Source of the DNA: Solirubrobacter taibaiensis
GTDB lineage: Bacteria; Actinomycetota; Thermoleophilia; Solirubrobacterales; Solirubrobacteraceae
Direction of reading: 5' to 3'
Assembly (NCBI GenBank): GCA_027587225.1
Contig: JAPDDQ010000024.1
Location: 1 to 64,000 of the forward strand
DNA length: 64,000 bases
A program made the position numbers and the translations under genes. The notes beneath the pieces were generated by a model. It saw nothing but the letters and a program-made list of their open reading frames with translations, searched no databases and was not told where the DNA came from. Positions 49,831-58,434 of the stretch are shown here, one piece after another. Positions within the stretch are counted from its first letter, which is position 1, and every line of letters begins with the position of its first letter.

Positions 49831-51230
49831 CGCGGCAGATCGGGTGAGACGTGGCGCAGCACGCGCCACGTCCGCTCGTTGAGACCGTGCATGCGCGGCG
49901 CGAAGTCGACGAGCACGAGCGCGGCGGTGACGTCGACCCCGGTCACGGCGGACATGTCCAGCCGCGGCTCCGGGTCCAACTCGAGCACGTGCCGCTTCAC
50001 GCGCTGGACGTTGGCGAAGTACAGCGGCCCGTGGATGCGGATGGTGCCGTCGTCGAGTTGGTCGATCTGCGGATGGTTGAGGGCATGGAACACCAGGAGC
50101 ATGCTCGCCAGCACGCCGATCAGCACGCCCTGGAGGACGCCGAGCGTGAGCACGCCGAGCAGCGTGACCAGGCCGCAGAGCACGCCGCGGCGATGGATCT
50201 CGCCGATCTGGCGCAGCGGCTCGATCTGGATCAACCCGATCGCGGACACGAGCACGAGTGCGCCCAGCGTGGCCTGGGGGAGGTCGGCGAACACGCTTGT
50301 CAGGAACAGCAGCGTGAGCACGGTGACGCCGGCCGTGACGAGGCCGGCGCGCTTGGTCTCGGCGCCGTCGTTGACGGCCGTCTGGGACAGGCCGCCGCCC
50401 GCGGGCAGCGAGCGGAACAGGCCGCCCGCGAGGTTCGCTGCGCCGAGGGCGAGCAACTCGCGGTCGGCGATGGGCTCGCGCTCGCCCTTGTGGGCGATGG
50501 CGCGGCCGGCCGCGATCGACTCGACGAAGCTCATCAGCGCGATGCCCGCCGCCGCGGGCAGCAGCGGGCCGATCAGGTCCAGGTCGGGCGCGACGGGCGT
50601 GGGCAGGCCGGAGGGGACGGCGCCGGTGAGCGCGACGTCCAGCAGGCCCAAGGCACCGACCGCGATCCCCGCGCCGACCGCGACGAGCGCGCCCGGGATC
50701 TGCGTGCGCTTGAGCGCGTACAGGCCGGCGATCGTGGCCGCCGCGAGCCCGGCCGTCGGCCAGCTGATCTCGCCCAGGTTCTGGATCGCCGAGCGCAGCT
50801 TCTCGAAGAAGGAGTCGCCGGTCTGCTCGATGCCGAGCACCTTGCCGAGCTGGCCGACCGCGATCAGCAGGCCCGTGCCCGCCTTGAAGCCCGCCAGGAC
50901 GGGGTGGGAGATGAAGTCGGCGAGGAAGCCGAGCTTGAGCACGCCCGCGGCGACCAGCAGCAGCCCGGCGAGCATCGCGAGCGTCGTCGCGGCCGCCATC
51001 GCCTGGTCGGGCGGGACGGTCGCGACCGCCGCGCCGGTGAGCGCCGCGATCGTCGACGTGGTCGTGACCGACAGCGCCCGCGACGTTCCGACCAGCGCGT
51101 ACGCGAGCAGCGGCACGAGCGCCGTGTACAGCCCGACCTGCACCGGCAGGCCGGCGATCGTGGCGTAGGCCATCGACTGCGGGATCACGACCGCCGCCGT
51201 CGTCACGCCCGCGAGCGCGTCTTTGCGCAT
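49827..51230 (-). CDS. SulP-family anion transporter with STAS domain (copy 4)
   Basis: A 467-residue SulP transporter, the shortest of the four: AVVIPQSMAYATIAGLPVQVGLYTAL near the start, GGGLSQTAVNDGAETKRAGLV in the middle and a reduced STAS (FANVQRVKRHVLELDPEPRLDMSAVTGVDVTAALVLVDF). ATG 51230 gives the family opening RKDALAGVTT; upstream text is antisense-like. Sulfate is a fair guess from the adjacent sulfatase. The dyad at 51255 lies 24 nt upstream. Confidence 0.88.
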   Translation of the reverse strand: MRKDALAGVTTAAVVIPQSMAYATIAGLPVQVGLYTALVPLLAYALVGTSRALSVTTTSTIAALTGAAVATVPPDQAMAAATTLAMLAGLLLVAAGVLKLGFLADFISHPVLAGFKAGTGLLIAVGQLGKVLGIEQTGDSFFEKLRSAIQNLGEISWPTAGLAAATIAGLYALKRTQIPGALVAVGAGIAVGALGLLDVALTGAVPSGLPTPVAPDLDLIGPLLPAAAGIALMSFVESIAAGRAIAHKGEREPIADRELLALGAANLAGGLFRSLPAGGGLSQTAVNDGAETKRAGLVTAGVTVLTLLFLTSVFADLPQATLGALVLVSAIGLIQIEPLRQIGEIHRRGVLCGLVTLLGVLTLGVLQGVLIGVLASMLLVFHALNHPQIDQLDDGTIRIHGPLYFANVQRVKRHVLELDPEPRLDMSAVTGVDVTAALVLVDFAPRMHGLNERTWRVLRHVSPDLPR

Positions 51231-51254
51231 GGAGCGGCATCGTCGCCGCCGCGT

Positions 51255-51284
51255 GGGCGAGGGCTCATCGCCCCGCGTGGGTGA
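51255..51284. promoter_or_regulatory. Island dyad between SulP copy 4 and CoA-transferase genes
   Basis: A single palindrome GGGCGA-N7-TCGCCC at 51255-51273 serves both sides: 24 nt to the SulP ATG and 21 nt to the CoA-transferase ATG. A lone GGGTGA at 51279-51284 keeps the 24-bp phase. Confidence 0.68.
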
Positions 51285-51294
51285 CAATCCCTGC

Positions 51295-52437
51295 ATGGGC
51301 GGACCACTCCACGGCGTCAAGGTGATCGAGATCGCGAGCATCGGCCCCGGGCCGTTCGCGGCGATGCTGCTGTCCGACCTCGGTGCCGAGGTGGTTCGGA
51401 TCGACCGCTCCGGCGGCGCGGGCAATCCGCTCGGCGAGGGGTCGTGGAACTTCATGCACCGCGGGCGGCGCTCGGCCGCGGTGGATCTCAAGCACCCCGA
51501 GGGGCGCGAGCTGGTGCTGCGGCTGTGCGCCTCGGCCGACGCGCTGGTCGAGGGCTTCCGGCCGGGCGTGATGGAGCGCCTGGGACTCGGCCCGGAAGCG
51601 GTGGCCGAGCGGAACCCCCGGCTCGTCTACGGGCGCATGACGGGGTACGGGCAGGACGGGCCGATGGCGGCCGTCGCCGGTCACGACATCAACTACATCG
51701 CGGTCGCGGGCGTGCTCGGGGCGATGGGCCGGACGGGGGAGAAGCCGCCGATCCCGCTCAACCTCGTGGCCGACTTCGGGGGCGGCGGCATGTTGCTCGC
51801 GCTCGGGGTGGTCTCCGCGATCCTCGAAGCGCGCGGGTCGGGGCAGGGGCAGGTCGTCGACGCCGCGATGGTCGAGGGCAGTGCGCTGCTGGCGACGATG
51901 TTCCACGCCATGCGCGCGCAGGGGATGTGGTCCGACACGCCGGGCACGAACCTGCTCGACTCCGGCGCGCATTTCTACGAGGTCTACGCGACGAGCGACG
52001 GCGGGCACGTCGCCGTGGGCGCGCTGGAGCCGCAGTTCTACGCGACGCTGCTGCGGCTGCTGGAGCTGGACGCCGACGCCTTCCCGCAGTGGGACCAGCC
52101 GCGCTGGCCCGAGTTCAAGGCGCGCTTCGCCGAGGTGTTCACCACCCGCACGCGCGACGAGTGGGCGGCGCTCCTGGAAGGCGAGGAGGCGTGCGCGACC
52201 GCGGTGCTGGCGCTGCACGAGGCGCCGCGGCATCCGCACAACGTCGCGCGTGGCACGTTCGTCGAGGTTGACGGGAAGCTGCAGCCCGCGCCCGCGCCGC
52301 GTTTCAGCCGCACGCCCGGGGCGATCTCACGGCCCCCGGCTGAACCCGGAGCCGACACCGACGCCGTGCTGCGCGACTGGGGCATCGACGACGTCGCCGG
52401 CCTCCGGGCCGCGGGGGCGGTCAGTGGGCCGGCGTGA
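51295..52437 (+). CDS. CaiB/BaiF-family CoA transferase (alpha-methylacyl-CoA racemase-like)
   Basis: A 380-residue family III CoA transferase. The pattern AGHDINYIAVAGVLG plus the acidic ALPHA-region and HFYEVYATSDGG match the alpha-methylacyl-CoA racemase subgroup, whose catalytic His, Asp and Glu lie in those segments. It would epimerise 2-methyl-branched acyl-CoA in branched fatty-acid or sterol breakdown; a CoA-transfer role cannot be excluded. The 3' end overlaps the convergent amidotransferase by 17 nt. Confidence 0.9.
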   Translation: MGGPLHGVKVIEIASIGPGPFAAMLLSDLGAEVVRIDRSGGAGNPLGEGSWNFMHRGRRSAAVDLKHPEGRELVLRLCASADALVEGFRPGVMERLGLGPEAVAERNPRLVYGRMTGYGQDGPMAAVAGHDINYIAVAGVLGAMGRTGEKPPIPLNLVADFGGGGMLLALGVVSAILEARGSGQGQVVDAAMVEGSALLATMFHAMRAQGMWSDTPGTNLLDSGAHFYEVYATSDGGHVAVGALEPQFYATLLRLLELDADAFPQWDQPRWPEFKARFAEVFTTRTRDEWAALLEGEEACATAVLALHEAPRHPHNVARGTFVEVDGKLQPAPAPRFSRTPGAISRPPAEPGADTDAVLRDWGIDDVAGLRAAGAVSGPA

Positions 52438-53239
52438 ACGGCCGCTGCAGGTCGGGACCGTCTTGGACGACCAGCGCGGACCCTTCCGGCACCTCGATCC
52501 ACAGCCCCGGCAGGTCGGACAGCGGCTCGGAGACGATCGCGCGGTCCTCGCCCTTGAGCTGCTGCAGGCGCGCGTTGTCCGGATGCAGTGCGCGTACGCT
52601 CTCGGCCTCGGCGGAGCTGTACAGCGTCCGCGCATGGCCCTCGGTGGCGTAGCGGACCGCGAACAGGCGCTCGCCGTCGCTGACGCCGAGCGTCATCTGC
52701 AGGATCGCGCCCTTGGACTCGACGAACCCGGCCATCCGCTCCAGCGCGCCGACCGGGTCCTCGCCTTCGAGCCCGAAGGAGAGCGCCAGCGCGAACATCA
52801 CCTCGGAGTCGGTCGTGCCGTGCATGACGTTGTAATACGCCGGGTCGACGGCGAGCACGAGGTCGCGCCGGATCTCCGTGTAGTTCGAGATCGACCCGTT
52901 GTGCACGAACAGCCAGTTCTCGTGACGGAACGGGTGGCAGTTCGTCTCCTGCACGGGGGTTCCCGTCGTGGCGCGCACGTGCGCGAGAAACAGCGGGGAG
53001 CGCACGTGCGCGGAGAGATCCTGCAGGTTGTGGTCACCCCACGCGGGCATCAGGCTGCGGTAGCGGCCGGGGACGCCGGGCGCGCGGTCGTCGTACCACC
53101 CCAGGCCGAAGCCGTCGCCGTTGAACGTCTCCACCCCCAGCCGGGCGTGGCGACTCTGCTCGATCAACGAGTGCTTGGTCTTGTAGAGCAGCTCCTCGAT
53201 CAGCAGCGGCTGCCCGCGGTAGGCCATCCAGCGGCACAT
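52421..53239 (-). CDS. Class II glutamine amidotransferase (YafJ/EgtC-like)
   Basis: A 272-residue Ntn hydrolase. Starting MCRWMAYRGQ, with Cys2 as the nucleophile after Met removal. Also visible: DGFGLGWY, HVRATTGTPVQETNCHPF and LFVHNGSISNY, the standard class II set. No synthase domain is attached. Related stand-alone enzymes include EgtC, but no ergothioneine genes are near, so the substrate is unknown. It shares 1 nt with the preceding transporter stop (TGATG). Confidence 0.9.
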   Translation of the reverse strand: MCRWMAYRGQPLLIEELLYKTKHSLIEQSRHARLGVETFNGDGFGLGWYDDRAPGVPGRYRSLMPAWGDHNLQDLSAHVRSPLFLAHVRATTGTPVQETNCHPFRHENWLFVHNGSISNYTEIRRDLVLAVDPAYYNVMHGTTDSEVMFALALSFGLEGEDPVGALERMAGFVESKGAILQMTLGVSDGERLFAVRYATEGHARTLYSSAEAESVRALHPDNARLQQLKGEDRAIVSEPLSDLPGLWIEVPEGSALVVQDGPDLQRPFTPAH

Positions 53240-54321
53240 CAGACGGGGACCTCCTCGCGTAACTCCGCGGCTCGCAGCGCTTCCATCCGGGCACGACGTG
53301 GAGCCGTGGCCTCGCGGACGACGATCTTGATCACGGCCGCGAACGGCACGGCGAGGATCGCGCCGATGATGCCCAGCAGCGAGGACGCGATCAGCACGGC
53401 GACGATCGTCGTGAACGCGGAGAGCTCGACCGCCCGCTTGTAGACGATCGGATACACGATGTAGTTCTCCACCTGCTGGTAGATCAGCTGGATCACCAGC
53501 ATGATGATCGCCTCGGTCGTGCCCACGGTGAGCGCGACGGCGACGAGGATGACCGCGGCGACGGTGGCGCCGACCTGCGGGATCAAGTCGAGCAGACCGG
53601 CGATCAGCGCGAGCACGAGTGGGAACGGGAGGCCGAGCGCCCAGGCCGAGAGACCGGCGATGGTGCCGGCGACGATCGAGATCGCGATGTTGCCGAGCAG
53701 CGAGGAGGAGATGCCCCGGATCGACTCCTCGACGACGGGATGCCAGCGCTGCTCGGTCTCGGGCCGGGCGAACCCGAACAGCCAGGAGGTGACCGTCGGG
53801 CGCTCCATCAGCAGGAACAGCGACAGGAACGTGAGCGTCACGAGCGACAAGACCGACCCGAAGATCCCGCCGGCGGCGCCGAGCAGCGTGCTCGCCGCCT
53901 CGGGCAGGCCCGCGGCCAGGTCCTTGAGCGCGTTGCTGATGGTGTCGTCGGCCCCGGCACTGTTGACGATGCTCTGGAACCAGTCCGCTTCCTGCATGTT
54001 CTCCCAGTACGTCGGCAGCATGTGGACGAACTCGACGATCTGATCCCACACCGGCCCGGCCGTGACGATCACGAGCGCGACCACGGACGCGAACAGGCCG
54101 GCGAACACCACCAGTGCGGCCTTGCCGCGGCCCCAGCCCCGCCGCACCATCGCACCCACGATCGGGTCCAGCCCGAACGCGAGCACGGCCGCCAGGAAGA
54201 TCGACAGCAGTGTGCCCAGCGACAGGATCGCGAGCACGACCAGCAGCCCGAAGGCGAGCAGTGTCAGGAGTGTCCGGACACCGATGACGATTTCGACCCG
54301 CGCTGGAGGCACTGGCGCCAT
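53239..54321 (-). CDS. AI-2E (PerM)-family transporter
   Basis: A 360-residue membrane protein with about eight helices: the opening IVIGVRTLLTLLAFGLLVVLAILSLGT, a soluble middle region, and the family motif IPQVGATVAAVILVAVALTVGTTEAIIMLVIQLIYQQVENYIVYPIVYKRAVEL. Family members export quorum-sensing AI-2 or move ions. ATG 54351 would run through the dyad; ATG 54321 leaves it free, and GTG 54312 would give 22 nt. Confidence 0.88.
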   Translation of the reverse strand: MAPVPPARVEIVIGVRTLLTLLAFGLLVVLAILSLGTLLSIFLAAVLAFGLDPIVGAMVRRGWGRGKAALVVFAGLFASVVALVIVTAGPVWDQIVEFVHMLPTYWENMQEADWFQSIVNSAGADDTISNALKDLAAGLPEAASTLLGAAGGIFGSVLSLVTLTFLSLFLLMERPTVTSWLFGFARPETEQRWHPVVEESIRGISSSLLGNIAISIVAGTIAGLSAWALGLPFPLVLALIAGLLDLIPQVGATVAAVILVAVALTVGTTEAIIMLVIQLIYQQVENYIVYPIVYKRAVELSAFTTIVAVLIASSLLGIIGAILAVPFAAVIKIVVREATAPRRARMEALRAAELREEVPV

Positions 54322-54334
54322 CGTGACGCGCGAT

Positions 54335-54377
54335 GGGTGGCGTGGCATCACCCAAGTGGGGTGAAGTGCCCTGCGAT
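54335..54377. promoter_or_regulatory. Island dyad between AI-2E and TPP-enzyme genes
   Basis: GGGTGG-N7-TCACCC at 54335-54353 is intact. Its partner 24 bp away has only the left half GGGTGA (54359-54364). It is 13 nt from ATG 54321, or 22 nt from GTG 54312. Last copy in the window. Confidence 0.55.
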
Positions 54378-54392
54378 GGGTAGGGCAAAACG

Positions 54393-56168
54393 GTGATGAC
54401 CACTGTCGGCGCGCACATCCTCCAGCGGCTGCACGGGCACGGCGTGCGGCTCGTGTACGGCTATCCCGGCGACGGGATCAACGGCATCCTGGGGGCGTTC
54501 CACGACTCGGAGCTCGAGTTCATCCAGACCGCGCACGAGGAGCTCGCGGCGTTCATGGCGTGCGCGCACGCGAAGCTCTCCGGCGACGTCGGCGTCTGCC
54601 TGGCCACGTCCGGCCCGGGCGCGATCCACCTGCTCAACGGGCTCTACGACGCCAAGTTGGACCACCAGCCCGTGGTGGCCATCGTCGGCCAGCAGAAGAC
54701 GATCTCGATGGGCTCGAACTACCAGCAGGAAGTCGATCTCGCGAGCCTGTTCAAGGACGTCGCGAGCGAGTACGTGCAGGTCGTGATGGCGCCCGGCCAG
54801 ACCACGCACGTGATCGATCGCGCGGTGCAGATCGCGCGCGCCACCCGCTCCGTGACGGCCGTGATCATCCCCGCGGACGTGCAGGAGGAGGCGTACGAGG
54901 CGCCGCCGCGTGAGCACGGCGCGGTGTTCTCCGGCGGCTCGGTCCCGCGCCCGCGGGTGATCCCGCAGCGCGAGGACCTGCAGCGGGCGGCGGAGGTCCT
55001 CAACGCGGGCGAGAAGGTCGCGGTGCTCGTGGGGGCGGGCGCGCGGGAAGCGGCGAACGAGGTCGAGGAGCTGGCTGAGCTGCTCGGCGCGGGCGTCGCC
55101 AAGGCGCTCAACGGCAAGGACGTGCTCCCGGACGACCTGCCGTACGTCACGGGCGCGATCGGGCTGCTCGGCACCAAGCCCAGCGACGTGCTCATGCAGG
55201 AGTGCGACACGCTGCTGATGATCGGCTCGAGCTTCCCGTACTCGGAGTGGCTGCCGGAGCCCGGCCAGGCGCGCGGGGTGCAGATCGATCTCGACGCCAC
55301 GCGGCTCGGCATCCGCTACCCGATGGAGGTCAACCTCGCCGGTGACGCGCGCGACACGTTGCGCGAGCTGCTCCCGCTCCTGCGCCGCAAGGACGACCGG
55401 GGGTTCCAGCAGCAGCTGATGGACGAGAACGACCGCTGGTGGCGGGTTCTCGAGGACCAGGCGAACCTGAAGGCCGACCCGCTGAGCCCGCTGAAGGTCT
55501 TCCACGAGCTCAGTCCGCGGCTCCCGGACGGCGTCATCGTCACCGCCGATTCCGGCTCGTCCACGAACTGGTACGCCCGCCATCTGCGCCTCCGCCGCGG
55601 GATGCGCGGCGCGCTGAGCGGCACGCTGGCGACGATGGGTCCGGCGCTGCCGTACGCGCTCGCGGCCAAGTTCGTGCACCCCGACCGGCCGGTGATCGCC
55701 ATCGAGGGCGACGGCGCCATGCAGATGAACGGGCTCAACGCCCTGATCGACGTGGCCAAGCACCGCCACCGCTGGGCCGATCCGCGGTTCGTCGTGCTCG
55801 TGCTCAACAACCGCGACCTCAACCAGGTCACGTGGGAGCAGCGCGTGCTCGTCGGCGACGCCAAGCTCGAGGCCAGCCAGGTCGTCCCGGACTTCCCGTA
55901 CGCGCGCTACGCCGAGTTGCTCGGGTTCAAGGGCATCCGGGTCGACGCGCCCGAGCAGGTGGCCACCGCGTGGGAGGAGGCGCTGGCGTCAGACGTCCCC
56001 GTCGTGCTCGAGGCGGTGACCGATCCGGAGGTCCCGCCGCTGCCCCCGCACATCACGTTCGAGCAGGCCAAGAACCTGGCGAGCGCGCTCGCGCACGGCG
56101 ATCCGGCACGCGGTCAGATCATCCGCCAAGCCGTGATGGGCAAACTGCAGGAGTTCGTCAACCGTTGA
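54393..56168 (+). CDS. TPP-dependent enzyme, pyruvate oxidase/acetolactate synthase-like
   Basis: A 591-residue thiamine-diphosphate enzyme with the usual three domains: PYR (residues 1-170, with the catalytic Glu in HEELAAFM), a central domain (190-330) and PP (350-560, with the Mg/TPP motif GDGAMQMNGLNAL...VLVLNN). The layout fits the PoxB/AHAS superfamily; EC class cannot be fixed by eye. The start may be the GTG at 54393 or the ATG at 54396. It precedes a GH13 enzyme in the same direction by 22 nt. Confidence 0.9.
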   Translation: MMTTVGAHILQRLHGHGVRLVYGYPGDGINGILGAFHDSELEFIQTAHEELAAFMACAHAKLSGDVGVCLATSGPGAIHLLNGLYDAKLDHQPVVAIVGQQKTISMGSNYQQEVDLASLFKDVASEYVQVVMAPGQTTHVIDRAVQIARATRSVTAVIIPADVQEEAYEAPPREHGAVFSGGSVPRPRVIPQREDLQRAAEVLNAGEKVAVLVGAGAREAANEVEELAELLGAGVAKALNGKDVLPDDLPYVTGAIGLLGTKPSDVLMQECDTLLMIGSSFPYSEWLPEPGQARGVQIDLDATRLGIRYPMEVNLAGDARDTLRELLPLLRRKDDRGFQQQLMDENDRWWRVLEDQANLKADPLSPLKVFHELSPRLPDGVIVTADSGSSTNWYARHLRLRRGMRGALSGTLATMGPALPYALAAKFVHPDRPVIAIEGDGAMQMNGLNALIDVAKHRHRWADPRFVVLVLNNRDLNQVTWEQRVLVGDAKLEASQVVPDFPYARYAELLGFKGIRVDAPEQVATAWEEALASDVPVVLEAVTDPEVPPLPPHITFEQAKNLASALAHGDPARGQIIRQAVMGKLQEFVNR

Positions 56169-56190
56169 TCGGGCACCCAAGAGAGAATCC

Positions 56191-58434
56191 ATGTCGACCG
56201 GTGAATTCCACGCATTGCAGCCTCGAGACCGCGAAGAAGATCCGGGCGAGCAGCCCACGCAGGAGCATCAGGCTCCCGAGATCACCTTTGACGAGCAGTT
56301 CTATCCCGCCCGGCCCAAGCGCTTTCGGCCGTCCGCGCGCCGTAGCCTGCGGCGCCGGCTCGCCGACCGCCTCGGCGGCGACGACATCGCGGACAACCGC
56401 GAATACGTCGAGTGGCTCGTCGAGCAGTCGATGCTCCACGACGCCAACCGGCTCGCCACGCAGCTGTCCGGCTCTGGGGGCATGTGGCAGAACCCGTTCG
56501 CGCACCCCGACCCGCGCGCCGCGGTGGAGCGCGCGTCGGTGTGGTTCACGGCCTACCCGCTGAGCTTCGTCACCGGCAAGAGCGAGACCTACCTGTCCGC
56601 GCTCGCTGACCGCCGCCTGTGGGACGCGTTCCGCCGGATCGGGATCGACGGGCTCCACACCGGGCCGGTCAAGCTCGCCGGCGGCCTGAACGGCCGCCGC
56701 CTCACGCCGTCGATCGACGGCCACTTCGATCGCATCTCGATGGAGGTGGACCCGGAGTTCGGCACCGAGGAGGAGTTCCGGATGCTGTGCGCCACCGCGG
56801 CCGAGTACGAGGGCACGGTGATCGACGACATCGTCCCCGGGCACACGGGCAAGGGCGCGGACTTCCGCCTGGCCGAGATGGCCCACGAGGACTACCCGGG
56901 CATCTATCACATGGTGTCGATCAACCCGGACGACTGGCACCTGCTGCCAGACGTGCCGGAAGGCCGGGACAGCGCGAACCTGGACGCCGAGACCGAGGCG
57001 ACGCTCGAACGCTGCGGCTACATCATCGGCCGCTTGCAGCGCGTGATCTTCTTCGAGCCGGGGATCAAGGAAACCAACTGGTCGGCCACGCGCACGGTCA
57101 CCGGCGTTGACGGCGTCGAGCGCCGTTGGGTCTACCTGCACTACTTCAAGGAGGGGCAGCCCTCGATCAACTGGCTGGATCCGTCGTTCAGCGGGATGCG
57201 GCTGGTCATCGGCGACGCGTTGCACGCGCTCGCCGACCTCGGCGCGGGCGGCCTGCGCCTGGACGCGAACGGCTTCCTCGGCGCCGAGAAGAGCGCGGAG
57301 GAAGAGCCGGCCTGGTCGGAGGGCCATCCGCTCTCGGAGGCCGCGAACCACTTCATCGCGTCGATGATCCGCAAGATGGGCGGGTTCTCCTTCCAAGAGC
57401 TGAACCTGTCGATGGACGACATCAAGACGATGGGCGCGTCCGGCGCCGATCTGTCCTACGACTTCGTCAACCGGCCCGCCTACCAGCACGCGCTCGTCAC
57501 CGGCGACACCGAGTTCCTGCGCCTCACGTTGAACCTGGCGAAGGACATGGGCATCGACCCGGCGTCGCTGGTCCACGCGATGCAGAACCATGACGAGCTC
57601 ACGCACGAGCTCGTGCACTTCTCCACCGTCCACCGCGACGACTGCTTCCCGTGGCGCGGCGAGCAGGTGCGCGGTGAGGAGCTCGCCGAGGAGGTCCGGC
57701 AGACGCTCAACACGCGCCTGACCGGCGTCCGCGCGCCGTACAACCGGACCTTCACCACCAACGGCATCGCCTGCACGACGGCGACGGTGATCGCCGCCAC
57801 GCTCGGCGTGCGCGACATCGCGCTGATCACGCCCTCCGAGCGCGACCAGATCAAGGACGTGCACCTGCTGCTGGCGATGTTCAACGCGCTGCAGCCCGGC
57901 GTGTTCGCGCTGAGCGGATGGGACCTCGCGGGGATGCTGACCGTGGACGCGGCCGATGTGGCCGACCTGATCGCCGACGGCGACACGCGCTGGCTCAACC
58001 GCGGCGGGCACGACCTGCGCGGCGTCGACGAGCCCGCCGTCGAGGGGCGGATGCCACCCGGCCGTTCGCTCTACGGCACGCTGTCGGAGCAGCTCGCCGA
58101 TGAGCACTCGTTCGCGAGCGGGCTGCGCCGGATCCTCGAGGTGCGCAGCAAGCACGGGATCGCGACCGCGACGCAGCTCGATGTGCCGCAGGTGTCCAAC
58201 AAGGCCGAGCTGATCATGGTCCACGAGCTGGCCGACAGCACCCTGCAGATCACGGCGCTGAACTTCTCCGCCGAGCCGATCGCCGGCTCGGTGCGGTCCG
58301 AGCACCTCCCCGGCGGTGCGCGGCTGACCGACATGTTCACCGGCGAGGACCTCGGGACGGTTGACGACCTGCACACGTTCAGCCTCTCGATCGAGGGCTA
58401 CTCGGGGCGTTCGCTCCTCGTCACGCCGGAGTGA
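56191..58434 (+). CDS. GH13 alpha-amylase-family glycoside hydrolase/transglucosidase
   Basis: A 747-residue GH13 enzyme. The nucleophile Asp is in GGLRLDANGFLGA, the acid/base Glu in FQELNLSMDDI, and the third catalytic Asp in MQNHDELT. The C-terminal beta domain runs from about residue 640. The pattern resembles trehalose synthase/alpha-glucan enzymes, but the long N-terminal part (residues 1-135) is unusual, so the reaction is not certain. RBS AGAGAGAA precedes the ATG. It is coupled to the SDR gene by a 4-nt overlap. Confidence 0.9.
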   Translation: MSTGEFHALQPRDREEDPGEQPTQEHQAPEITFDEQFYPARPKRFRPSARRSLRRRLADRLGGDDIADNREYVEWLVEQSMLHDANRLATQLSGSGGMWQNPFAHPDPRAAVERASVWFTAYPLSFVTGKSETYLSALADRRLWDAFRRIGIDGLHTGPVKLAGGLNGRRLTPSIDGHFDRISMEVDPEFGTEEEFRMLCATAAEYEGTVIDDIVPGHTGKGADFRLAEMAHEDYPGIYHMVSINPDDWHLLPDVPEGRDSANLDAETEATLERCGYIIGRLQRVIFFEPGIKETNWSATRTVTGVDGVERRWVYLHYFKEGQPSINWLDPSFSGMRLVIGDALHALADLGAGGLRLDANGFLGAEKSAEEEPAWSEGHPLSEAANHFIASMIRKMGGFSFQELNLSMDDIKTMGASGADLSYDFVNRPAYQHALVTGDTEFLRLTLNLAKDMGIDPASLVHAMQNHDELTHELVHFSTVHRDDCFPWRGEQVRGEELAEEVRQTLNTRLTGVRAPYNRTFTTNGIACTTATVIAATLGVRDIALITPSERDQIKDVHLLLAMFNALQPGVFALSGWDLAGMLTVDAADVADLIADGDTRWLNRGGHDLRGVDEPAVEGRMPPGRSLYGTLSEQLADEHSFASGLRRILEVRSKHGIATATQLDVPQVSNKAELIMVHELADSTLQITALNFSAEPIAGSVRSEHLPGGARLTDMFTGEDLGTVDDLHTFSLSIEGYSGRSLLVTPE

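Noticed and set aside
48148..51240. A very long reverse-strand open frame of about 1,030 codons
   Set aside because: It is the antisense shadow of the third sulfatase plus the wrong frame of a SulP gene. Its translation is Arg/Asp-rich without domains, as expected in GC-rich DNA.
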